A stretch of 21,733 nucleotides of DNA from Alistipes sp. (GTDB taxonomy: Bacteria > Bacteroidota > Bacteroidia > Bacteroidales > Rikenellaceae): positions 1 through 21,733 of the forward strand of contig JAHHQK010000037.1 in the NCBI GenBank assembly GCA_020026435.1, given 5' to 3'. The notes below the pieces were generated by a model. It did no database searches. It saw only the letters and a program-made list of their open reading frames with translations, and was not told the origin of the DNA. How positions within the stretch are numbered: the stretch's first letter is position 1; each line of letters begins with the position of its first letter. A program made the position numbers and the translations under genes. Positions 9,221 through 16,342 of this stretch are shown piece by piece.

Positions 9221-10435
9221 TTAGAACAACGGCTCTCCGGCCTCGACATGCCCCTTGCGAATCAAGGCCTCGAGGAAGTAGTAGTCGGCGTAATTCAGAG
9301 GCACGTCGATGCTGCTGTTGTGGGGAATGCTGCCCACCGAGTGCATCAACAGGAAGCCTTTGTTCTCACCGACGGCAGCGCGGTAGGCGGGAGTCGAGAG
9401 CGACTCGATCATCTTATCGGCCTGCTGCTTGTAGAGCTCGTTCTTCGTATAGGTGTACATCTCGTAGAATGCCGAGGCAACGATGGCTGCCGACGATACG
9501 TCACGCGGCTCGTTGGGGATCTTCGGAGCATCGAAATCCCAGTAGGGAACCAGATCCTCGGGCATATTCTCGTCGTTGAGGATGAAGGCGGCTACCTTCT
9601 CGGCGTGATCCAGGTACTTCTTGTCACCCGTGAAGCGGTAGCAGGTCGTGTAACCATAGACGGCCCAAGCCTGACCGCGGGCCCAGGCCGACTCGTCGGC
9701 ATAACCCTGGGCGGTGCAACGGCCGCGAACCTCACCCGTCGTCAGATCGTAATCAACCACGTGGTAGCAGCTGTTGTCATCGCGGAAGTGCTCCTGCATG
9801 GTGCGGTCGGCGTGGCTGATGGCCATACGGCGGAAGGTGTCGTCACCGCTGAACTCCGAAGCCTTGAACATCAACTCGAGGTTCATCATGTTGTCGATGA
9901 TCACCGGGCACTGCCAGCCTCTCTTGCCCTGCCAGCCGCGGTCGGCGTCCCACGACTGGATCACGCCCGGCACCTCGCGGAAACGCGTAGCCAGCGATTT
10001 GGCCGTCTCGACGATCACCTCCTTATAACCGGGGATCTGCTTCAGACGCTCGCCGTTGCCGTAGCTGTCGCCGATCATGAAGCCCACGTCGTGGTGCCAT
10101 TTAAGGTGTTTTACCGAATCGAGGATCTCGGTGTGCTTCTGTGCGCGTGTGGCCCAGGCCTCGTCACCCGTCAGCTCATACATATACCAGAGTGTTCCGG
10201 CAAAGAAACCGCTCACCCAGTCGTCGATGGGCACGAAGTGGATCTTACCGTTGCGGATGGTCGAAGGGATACGCAACTTGCCGCCCATCTCGCTCGAGTC
10301 GGCCAACATACCGATCTGCTGTTTGGCCACGGCAATGTTCTCATCGATGATGTTCGTCTGCTGAGGAGTCTGGCTGCAAGCCACGACACCGGTTGCCGCC
10401 AAAGCCGCAACCGCACATTTCAATACAAGATTCAT
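9221..10435 (-). CDS. GH88 unsaturated glucuronyl hydrolase, lipoprotein
   Basis: 404 aa, first gene of the leftward operon. The signal peptide ends at GVVAC (Cys20) followed by SQTPQQ, with no acidic export tag, so a periplasmic-facing lipoprotein is likely. The rest is an alpha/alpha barrel typical of GH88. Asp116 (in WHHDVGFM) and Asp181 (in IIDNMMNLE) match the two catalytic/substrate-binding aspartates of the Bacillus enzyme (Asp88, Asp149) in context and spacing. WARGQAWAVYG (251-261) is another family block, and the end HSVGSIPHNSSIDVPLNYADYYF region is typical. The enzyme hydrates and releases the 4,5-unsaturated uronic acid left by lyases such as the adjacent PL8 and PL29-like proteins. 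Full length. Confidence 0.93.
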   Translation of the reverse strand: MNLVLKCAVAALAATGVVACSQTPQQTNIIDENIAVAKQQIGMLADSSEMGGKLRIPSTIRNGKIHFVPIDDWVSGFFAGTLWYMYELTGDEAWATRAQKHTEILDSVKHLKWHHDVGFMIGDSYGNGERLKQIPGYKEVIVETAKSLATRFREVPGVIQSWDADRGWQGKRGWQCPVIIDNMMNLELMFKASEFSGDDTFRRMAISHADRTMQEHFRDDNSCYHVVDYDLTTGEVRGRCTAQGYADESAWARGQAWAVYGYTTCYRFTGDKKYLDHAEKVAAFILNDENMPEDLVPYWDFDAPKIPNEPRDVSSAAIVASAFYEMYTYTKNELYKQQADKMIESLSTPAYRAAVGENKGFLLMHSVGSIPHNSSIDVPLNYADYYFLEALIRKGHVEAGEPLF

Positions 10436-10742
10436 AGAGCTAATTTTATTAGTTTGTAAATTATCATTATTCCGGCAAAAGAAGCGACACCCGAGGAGCC
10501 CTTTCCGCGCACCTTACCGGCCTTAATATCGGACCGGGGGTTCTTTTCACGCCTCTTTTTCTTCCGAAAAATACTCATTATTCTCCGATTTTCAAAGGGA
10601 TGCGACACCCCCGGGGCACATTATGGACTAATTTGCTTGAAAGTGTACTATTTTACCACCTTTTCAATTCTATTTTGCCATGTTTCCGTACGGATTTTGT
10701 TTATCTTTGTACTACCAACAAATCAAAAAAAAACGAATCAGA
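10436..10742. promoter_or_regulatory. Divergent control region between the GH88 operon and the PL8 gene
   Basis: This 307-bp region separates two divergent GAG-degradation units, so it likely holds both promoters and a shared regulator site. The rightward -7 box is clear (10702-10709). For the leftward operon I found no TAnnTTTG match; only one-mismatch candidates exist, near 10476 and 10593. A 9-bp direct repeat GCGACACCC occurs at 10484-10492 and 10602-10610 and could be an activator site. Confidence 0.5.
10702..10709 (+). promoter_or_regulatory. -7 box of the PL8 lyase gene
   Basis: TATCTTTG matches TAnnTTTG exactly and is followed by TAC. The closest upstream TTTG (10674-10677) is 24 nt away, longer than usual, so the -33 element is weak. 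That fits a promoter needing an activator. Transcription would start near 10715, inside the longest open frame, which decides the start codon at 10743. Confidence 0.7.
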
Positions 10743-13715
10743 ATGAAAAAACATCTCCTGTACAAGGGACTGCTCATGCCGCTGGTGGGGCTGCTGTCGT
10801 TGCTACCGACAACCTCCCGCGCGGCCATGCGTGCCCAAATCAACTTTGAAGAAAATATCCCGAGCCACTTCACCTGTGGGGAGCAAAGCCGGATTGAGCG
10901 CAGCGACCTGCGCAGCAAAGACGGCCGGTGGTCAATGCTCTGGAGCTGGGACCGTCCCTCGGAACTGATCTACGCCGACGCCGAGACGCTGAGCCGCTCG
11001 TTCCAGAATCCGAAAGCCGGCGTGATGTTTTGGATCTACAACGCAACGCCCGTCGACGACGACCTCCATTTCTCGTTCGAAACCCCCGACGGACAGGTGG
11101 CCCGCCACTTCGACTTCCACATGGATTTCAAGGGCTGGCGAGCCTGCTGGATCAAATATTTCGACATGGAGGGCGAGGGCGAGAAATGCCCCCTGGCCCG
11201 TATGCGCGTCACGACGCCCGCCAGGATGGACAAGGGTCAGGTGTGGATCGACCGCATGAGCGTCCCCACGACCGGTCTCCACGAAAAAGTCACGCCCGAC
11301 CAGCAGATCCCCAACAACAACCACCACCACGACTACACCCACTGGACCCGCATCTGGCTGTGGGAGCAGTGGGAGTATGATCTGCCGCTGACCACACCCA
11401 CACCCCATCAGATGGCCGAGATGAAGGTCATCGCCGGCCGTCTCGACATGGCCGAGCAGAAGGGACTGCCTTCGGTCAAGCTGCTGATGCAGAAACTGCT
11501 GCCCGAGGCCATGAAGATCTACAAGAAGGCCGACATACACCGTCTGAGCGACGGATCGTTCCGCGGTGCGCCCCTGCTGAGCAACGACGAGTGCGACACC
11601 AAGGCCGGCGAGATCCGCAATATCGACGTCGAGGAGATGCTCTACACCTTCTCCGCAGCAGCCCTCCTCACGGCCGACAGGGAGAGCGAGGAGCGTTTCT
11701 TCGAGGTCTTCGACTACGCCATGGACCAGGGCTTTGCCTACGGCAGCTGCCAGGGCACGAACCACCACTACGGCTATAACGTGCGCAAGACCTTCCGCGC
11801 CATGTGGAACATGCGCCACAAGATCGCCGAGCGCGGCAAAACCGACGAATACCTCAAGACGCTCCTCTTCTGGAGCGGTCTTGCCGAGACACGCCGCCCC
11901 TTCGCCCAACCCCGCCAGGGACTGGTCGACACGTGGCACACCAAGACCGAGGCCCGCATCTACACCGCAATGATGATCCCCGATGCCGCCGAACGTCTGC
12001 GTGCACTCAAGGCTCTGAGCCGCTGGATGTCGGGCAGTCTGTCCTTCACGGACGGCACCTACGGCGGTCTGAAGGCCGACGGCACGGCATTCCACCACGG
12101 AGGGTTCTACCCTGCCTATTCGGTGGGCGCATTTGCCGGCATGGGCTACTTCTGCCGCGCCACCATCGGCACGGAGTTCCAACTGGAGGAGGCTCATCGC
12201 CGCAACTTCAAGTTCGCCCTCCAGACCCTGGACAACTACACGGCCCACCGCGACTGGGGTCTGGGCATTGCGGGCCGCCATCCCTTCACCAAGAACAACC
12301 GCATCCCCAAGGGCGATGTCAACGCCTTCGCCTACCTGGCCCTTCAGGGAGACCTGACGGGACAGGGACACTCCTTCGACCACGAGCTGGCAGCCGACTA
12401 CCTGCGTCTGGGCGGCACGGACAAGGGCGTGACGGCCTACTTCCTCCAGAACGGCATCACCCCCTCGAAAGCCCGCGAAGGCTTCTTCGTCTATAACTAC
12501 GGAGCCTACGGCGTCCACCGCCGCGGCCATTGGATGGTGTCACTCAAGGCCTACAACACCGACGTATGGAACTCCGAGATCTACACCCACGACAACCGCT
12601 TCGGCCGCTACCAGAGCTACGGCACGGTACAGATCTTCGCCACCTCGCCCGACGGCAAGAGCGACGCCACGTCCTACGACAGCGGTTACTCGCAGGCCGG
12701 TTGGGATTGGAACCGTCCCTCGGGAGGTACGACCATCCACCTGCCCTACGACAAACTCAACTCGCCGGTCAAGAATACGCAGATGGAGCACAGCCCCAAC
12801 CGTTTCTCGGGCACCTCGTCGCTCGAGGGCCGCAACGGAGTGCTAGCCTTCCACCTCACCGAGCGTGACCGCCCCACCTTTACCCCGGGTGCCACGGCCT
12901 TCAAGTCGGTCTTCTGCTTCGACAACCGCCTGGTATTCATCGGCAGCGGCATCACCAATACCAACACGGAGTATCCGACCGAAACCACGCTTTTCCAAAC
13001 ACGTTTGGATTCTCCCGCGGAGGCGATCCTCAACGGCAGAAAGAAACTCACGGCATTCCCGCTCAACCTCACAATCGCCTCCACGGACAACGACTCGCAG
13101 ACGATCACCGACACCAAGGGTATTATATATAAGGTGAAGGGCGATGCCGAGATCCACCTGCTGAAGCAGACCCAGACCTCGCCCGACGACAAACGCATGA
13201 AGCCCCAAAGCGGATCGTTCGCCACAGCCTACATCAACCACGGCACGGCTCCCCGAGAGGCATCCTACGAATATATGGCACTGATCGAGGCCTCTCCCGA
13301 GCAGCTCAAGGCCCTCAAATCCGACAAGGATTTCTACCGGGTGCTGCGCCGCGACAACCAGGTACACGCCGTCCGCGACCTGGCCACGGGCATCACGGCC
13401 TATGCCTGCTACGAAGAGTTCCGCGGTGAGGATTTCGTGCGCCGCATCGACGCCGAGACGATCTTCATGGAGCGCACGACGGAGGACGGCGGCAAAGTGG
13501 TGAGCATCTGCACCCCCGACCTGGGCATCACCGAGAAGACCTACGTCACGGCACAGCCCTCCCAGCCTTTGGAGCGCACGGTAGAGCTCGATGGCGCATG
13601 GACCGCCGAAGAGGGCGACCGCTGCACGCTTTCGACCGAAAACGGGGTCACGCAGATCAGGGTGACCTGCCTCCACGGCCAGCCCGTCGAACTGCATTTG
13701 AAACGGAGCAAATAG
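10743..13715 (+). CDS. PL8 polysaccharide lyase (chondroitin sulfate ABC / hyaluronan lyase type)
   Basis: 990 aa from ATG 10743. An upstream in-frame ATG at 10680 is rejected because the -7 promoter box lies between the two, and 10743 starts a proper signal peptide (1-27). It is secreted to the periplasm, with no lipobox. About 31-195 is the N-terminal jelly-roll-like Lyase_N domain, about 200-595 the alpha/alpha toroid, and 600-990 the beta-sandwich domains of PL8. By comparison with Proteus chondroitinase ABC I, catalytic residues are His452 and Tyr459 (HHGGFYPAYS), Arg512 (AGRHPF) and probably Glu612 (SEIYTHDNRFGRYQSYG). It cleaves the hexosamine-uronic acid bond by beta-elimination, giving unsaturated disaccharides for the divergent GH88 and sulfatase. 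Range over chondroitin, dermatan and hyaluronan is not determined. Confidence 0.92.
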   Translation: MKKHLLYKGLLMPLVGLLSLLPTTSRAAMRAQINFEENIPSHFTCGEQSRIERSDLRSKDGRWSMLWSWDRPSELIYADAETLSRSFQNPKAGVMFWIYNATPVDDDLHFSFETPDGQVARHFDFHMDFKGWRACWIKYFDMEGEGEKCPLARMRVTTPARMDKGQVWIDRMSVPTTGLHEKVTPDQQIPNNNHHHDYTHWTRIWLWEQWEYDLPLTTPTPHQMAEMKVIAGRLDMAEQKGLPSVKLLMQKLLPEAMKIYKKADIHRLSDGSFRGAPLLSNDECDTKAGEIRNIDVEEMLYTFSAAALLTADRESEERFFEVFDYAMDQGFAYGSCQGTNHHYGYNVRKTFRAMWNMRHKIAERGKTDEYLKTLLFWSGLAETRRPFAQPRQGLVDTWHTKTEARIYTAMMIPDAAERLRALKALSRWMSGSLSFTDGTYGGLKADGTAFHHGGFYPAYSVGAFAGMGYFCRATIGTEFQLEEAHRRNFKFALQTLDNYTAHRDWGLGIAGRHPFTKNNRIPKGDVNAFAYLALQGDLTGQGHSFDHELAADYLRLGGTDKGVTAYFLQNGITPSKAREGFFVYNYGAYGVHRRGHWMVSLKAYNTDVWNSEIYTHDNRFGRYQSYGTVQIFATSPDGKSDATSYDSGYSQAGWDWNRPSGGTTIHLPYDKLNSPVKNTQMEHSPNRFSGTSSLEGRNGVLAFHLTERDRPTFTPGATAFKSVFCFDNRLVFIGSGITNTNTEYPTETTLFQTRLDSPAEAILNGRKKLTAFPLNLTIASTDNDSQTITDTKGIIYKVKGDAEIHLLKQTQTSPDDKRMKPQSGSFATAYINHGTAPREASYEYMALIEASPEQLKALKSDKDFYRVLRRDNQVHAVRDLATGITAYACYEEFRGEDFVRRIDAETIFMERTTEDGGKVVSICTPDLGITEKTYVTAQPSQPLERTVELDGAWTAEEGDRCTLSTENGVTQIRVTCLHGQPVELHLKRSK

Positions 13716-13733
13716 CCGAACGATACAGTCAAT

Positions 13734-13768
13734 GGATTGGTCTATTGGACGACCAATCAGTCTAATCC
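13734..13768. repeat. 35-bp imperfect palindrome downstream of the PL8 gene
   Basis: GATTGGTC (13735-13742) and GACCAATC (13751-13758) form a perfect 8-bp inverted repeat around TATTGGAC. GGATT and AATCC mark the outer ends. The half-site ATTGG(T/A)C appears four times in two orientations. No T-run follows, so it is either a 3' mRNA structure or a protein-binding site for the next unit. Confidence 0.5.
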
Positions 13769-13786
13769 GCTCAAAACGAGCAAAAA

Positions 13787-13832
13787 AAAGATAAGGTTTT
13801 ATTTTGGTTTTCCAAAATTTAACCTTATCTTT
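13787..13832. repeat. 46-bp near-perfect palindrome containing a promoter
   Basis: The arms AAAGATAAGGTT (13787-13798) and AACCTTATCTTT (13821-13832) are exact reverse complements. Inside them, ATTTTGG (13801-13807) pairs with CCAAAAT (13812-13818) around TTTT, leaving only a TT/TT mismatch between stems. The right arm carries the -7 box and the inner left arm the -33 box of the rightward promoter. Confidence 0.85.
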
Positions 13833-13833
13833 G
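13803..13833 (+). promoter_or_regulatory. Promoter of the small ORF and fimbrillin-like gene
   Basis: TTTG (13803-13806), a 19-nt spacer and TATCTTTG (13826-13833) give a full consensus Bacteroidetes promoter. It overlaps the palindrome at 13787-13832. On the minus strand the mirror image is TTTG (13813-13816) and TATCTTTT, one base short of consensus, so a weaker leftward promoter is possible. Transcription rightwards would start near 13840, giving a leader of about 55 nt before 13897. Confidence 0.8.
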
Positions 13834-13896
13834 AATTAAATATGGTTCTATTCTGAATTGGAACTTTAAATTATTAATATACTAAAACCTAAAATT

Positions 13897-14085
13897 ATGA
13901 TGAACAAAAAAATGTGGGGGGGGGAAACTCGTCCCAACTATGTCGCACCCTCGTTCGAGGAGTTTAATGTTGCAGTGGAAGAGGGTTTTGCCGTTTCGGA
14001 AGATCCGAGTGCAAATAACAATCCCCTGTCTTTCGGAGGCTGGAAAGTCTATGGAGATAACGAAGAAAACACCTTCTCCGAGTAA
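13897..14085 (+). CDS. Small protein (62 aa) with homopolymer-rich start, upstream of fimbrillin-like gene
   Basis: 62 aa from ATG 13897 (or 61 from the adjoining ATG 13900). It has a consensus promoter about 65 bp upstream and ends 36 bp before the fimbrillin-like gene, so both are likely on one transcript. The start is MMNKKMWGGE with A7 at 13906-13912 and G9 at 13916-13924. The middle reads APSFEEFNVAVEEGFAVSED and the tail is polar and acidic. No signal peptide, Cys or membrane segment is visible. Short proteins with a similar '(V/A)EEGFA(V)S' core followed by an acidic or Gly-rich tail occur, as I recall, in Bacteroidetes near fimbrillin genes, but I know no function. A change of one G would put translation out of this frame. 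Confidence 0.6.
   Translation: MMNKKMWGGETRPNYVAPSFEEFNVAVEEGFAVSEDPSANNNPLSFGGWKVYGDNEENTFSE
13916..13924 (+). repeat. G9 homopolymer tract in the small ORF
   Basis: Nine consecutive G at codons 7-10 of the small ORF, preceded four bases earlier by A7 (13906-13912). Such tracts are prone to slipped-strand length change. The read length here keeps the small ORF open to 14085. Confidence 0.85.
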
Positions 14086-14121
14086 ACCAATAATCAGCAC
14101 TATCAATCCAAAAGAAAACCT

Positions 14122-16212
14122 ATGAACGTAAAATTCTACTTATTGGGGCTGATTGCAGGATCGTTAAGCCTCACCAACTGTTCCAAAGAAGAGTTGACCG
14201 AGGGCGGTACAAACTCCTTCTCCGAAGAATATACCGCCACATTTGCATCGGGTGAAATCGGAGAAAACAATACTCGTACGGCTTTTGACGAAAAGACTCA
14301 AACCATCCACTTCAAAGACCAAGAGAATTTAACCTCTTTTGTTTGGGATGAAAACAATAAAGAAGCTACGGTTTCCAATCCTGCCACCCGAGTTGCAGGT
14401 ACTCCCGCTACGGTAACGGTGAAATATGCCGCAGACCCGGCATCGACAAAGCATAACTTTTTGTTCGTACACCCTTATCTGACAAAAACCGTTGGAGAGG
14501 TAGAACAACTCACAATGCACTTGAATGCAGACCACACCCAACTGACCAATGTTCGCTTGGCTAAGAATCAATACCCGAAGGATCAACTCTATGATGTTAA
14601 TCAGGATCTCGTTATCAGCACCCAACAAACTCTGGATGCCAACACCAGCAGTGAAAACACTTTAAAACCCGTTTATTTCACCCGTGTTTTTGCTTTCTTG
14701 AGATTTGAAATAGACGCTTCAAAAATCCAGGGTATGGATCCGAGCGGCAAAATCACCAATGTCGAGTTCACGGCTCCCGAAGGAACAAAACTGACTTCCA
14801 GAAACCTAAATGTTGATTTATCAACTTATGAGCCTATTTTATCAGAATCGTTCTCTGCCGTAAATGCATCCTACACGCCCTCTCGTGCTTTTGTAAATAA
14901 TAAAGCCTCCATTTGTTTTGTCGTCAACCCGATCAAAATCAATGGTCCTATCAAAATCGTGATCAAGACAGACAAACAGGTGATTACCGAGACAAGAGAC
15001 GTAAACTGGGATCTGTTGCGCAACCGTATCAATACCACTGAATTTGGTAAAGGAACCGTAGATATCAAAGATCAAACAGCTCCGGTTGAATCGAATTACT
15101 TCACGAAAGGCGTCACAATCAATGGCCAGGAATATTCCGGTAAAATGACAGATACAAACCTTAACAAGGTCAGCCATTTTACAAAAAATACGAAAGACAC
15201 TAAAATTCGTGCAGGTAAATACAACGTATTCTTTATCGATCCGGATGCTCCCGCAATCAGCAATTTGCACGACATTGGCGTCTCAAATAAAATTGTTTTA
15301 ATCGGAAATGATCCCTCAAGCAAGACCGATTTAAAATTCATTAATTATTGGGGATTAAAGAAAGCCTCAACAGCAGAGATCTATTTCAAGAATATGCGTG
15401 TAGACTTAACCGGAATACCTACAAACTACGCCTTCAATATGCAAGATGCAACAGAGGCTGCCGGTGCAAAAGTCCTCTGTTTTGAGGATTGTGAGATTAT
15501 TTGTGACAAAACGCTCTTAACAGCTTATAAATGTTCAAATAATGCGTGTGTTGAGCAAATAATCTTTAGAAATTGTAAAATCAGCTACACAGGAAGCAAG
15601 AATTTCCAATTAATCACTCTAACCCACGCTTCGGCAACCTCTCCAAATTATGCAGGGTTCAAGGGAATTACCTTCTCTAATAATATTATCTACGCAACCC
15701 AAACGACTCTCAACAAAGATAATAAAACGGCACCTCTTAATGTTAGTTTATTCTTCCAGCCCATTGAAAACGAGGATTTAACCAACTTTGTCATCACATG
15801 TACAGACAACACCTTTGTTAATTTCTGCGGCTATGGTTCTGGAGCAGACAATAACAACCATCGTATTGTAGCCGGTTTGTTTACCATAAAATCGTTTGGT
15901 TCAGCCACCATTCAAAATAACTTGGCTTATTGCGACACGGAAGTGGGTCAATATGCTGCATTTATGGCAGTATCAAACAATTATGCAGGAGCATGGCCTT
16001 CCGTTACCGAAAGCAACAACCACGGTTGGATGACAGCACCATGTCGTTGGAAATTATTCAGCGAAGCAAATGTAATGCATAAACCCGAAAACATTAAAAA
16101 CAACGTACTGTATCCTGAAAAAGATATAGCAAACCCATTCTTGACGTATGACCTTGTAAACGGCAAGTTTATTAAGGCAGCAGGCATAACCACAGGTTCT
16201 ACTTTGGAATAA
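14122..16212 (+). CDS. Fimbrillin-like lipoprotein with C-terminal beta-helix-like domain
   Basis: 696 aa. Signal peptide with lipobox LTNC (Cys20), followed by SKEEL. About 35-315 resembles fimbrillin/Mfa-like domains of Bacteroidales: EYTATF, an N-x-RTAF stretch at 50-55, then FAFLRFEI at 190-197 with further strand-rich sequence. About 340-680 has short repeating strands with regularly spaced Cys/Asn/Phe (FEDCEII, FRNCKISYTG, FSNNIIYA, CTDNTFVNF), resembling the beta-helix part of the 775-aa lipoprotein encoded at 2575-4902. No catalytic motif is recognised. The gene is much richer in A/T than its neighbours; 15301-15360 has 20 G/C in 60 bases against 41 in 60 at 12361-12420, which suggests separate ancestry. 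ATG 14122 is the only start that keeps the whole signal peptide. A surface binding or adhesin role is inference. Confidence 0.72.
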   Translation: MNVKFYLLGLIAGSLSLTNCSKEELTEGGTNSFSEEYTATFASGEIGENNTRTAFDEKTQTIHFKDQENLTSFVWDENNKEATVSNPATRVAGTPATVTVKYAADPASTKHNFLFVHPYLTKTVGEVEQLTMHLNADHTQLTNVRLAKNQYPKDQLYDVNQDLVISTQQTLDANTSSENTLKPVYFTRVFAFLRFEIDASKIQGMDPSGKITNVEFTAPEGTKLTSRNLNVDLSTYEPILSESFSAVNASYTPSRAFVNNKASICFVVNPIKINGPIKIVIKTDKQVITETRDVNWDLLRNRINTTEFGKGTVDIKDQTAPVESNYFTKGVTINGQEYSGKMTDTNLNKVSHFTKNTKDTKIRAGKYNVFFIDPDAPAISNLHDIGVSNKIVLIGNDPSSKTDLKFINYWGLKKASTAEIYFKNMRVDLTGIPTNYAFNMQDATEAAGAKVLCFEDCEIICDKTLLTAYKCSNNACVEQIIFRNCKISYTGSKNFQLITLTHASATSPNYAGFKGITFSNNIIYATQTTLNKDNKTAPLNVSLFFQPIENEDLTNFVITCTDNTFVNFCGYGSGADNNNHRIVAGLFTIKSFGSATIQNNLAYCDTEVGQYAAFMAVSNNYAGAWPSVTESNNHGWMTAPCRWKLFSEANVMHKPENIKNNVLYPEKDIANPFLTYDLVNGKFIKAAGITTGSTLE

Positions 16213-16237
16213 CCCAATTACCTTACTCTTAATAGCA

Positions 16238-16272
16238 AGAATCCGATCCGCAAGGGTCGGGTTCTTTTTTTT
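16238..16272 (+). terminator. Rho-independent terminator after the fimbrillin-like gene
   Basis: A 12-bp stem, AGAATCCGATCC (16238-16249) with GGGTCGGGTTCT (16254-16265), pairs fully if two G-U pairs are allowed. It closes on a GCAA tetraloop (16250-16253), and eight T follow (16265-16272). Confidence 0.92.
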
Positions 16273-16282
16273 ATGATTTTAA

Positions 16283-16314
16283 TTTGCCGCACACAGAGTT
16301 TTTTAGTACCTTTG
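16283..16314 (+). promoter_or_regulatory. Promoter of the CBM9-like / NagB-like / NagB operon
   Basis: TTTG (16283-16286), a 20-nt spacer and TACCTTTG (16307-16314) match the Bacteroidetes consensus. Transcription would start near 16320, leaving a leader of about 22 nt before the ATG at 16343. It begins only 11 bp after the upstream terminator. Confidence 0.8.
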
Positions 16315-16342
16315 GAGAGTATATAAACCAATTCTTCCTATT

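Noticed and set aside
10680..10742. Upstream in-frame start adding 21 residues to the PL8 lyase
   Set aside because: The -7 promoter box (10702-10709) lies inside this extension, and the signal peptide begins at 10743.
10932..12530. 532-codon open frame opposite the PL8 gene
   Set aside because: Antisense shadow of a well-supported enzyme; no recognisable motif.
13787..13832. Palindrome as a site-specific invertible promoter of the capsule type
   Set aside because: Known Bacteroidales invertible promoters sit between inverted repeats more than 100 bp apart. Here the arms are only 22 bp apart, and inversion would give almost the same sequence.
13940..14125. 61-codon frame overlapping the small ORF
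   Set aside because: Not called as a gene on its own: Arg/Ser/Pro-rich, no start signal. It is kept only as the frame that a one-base loss in the G9 tract would open.
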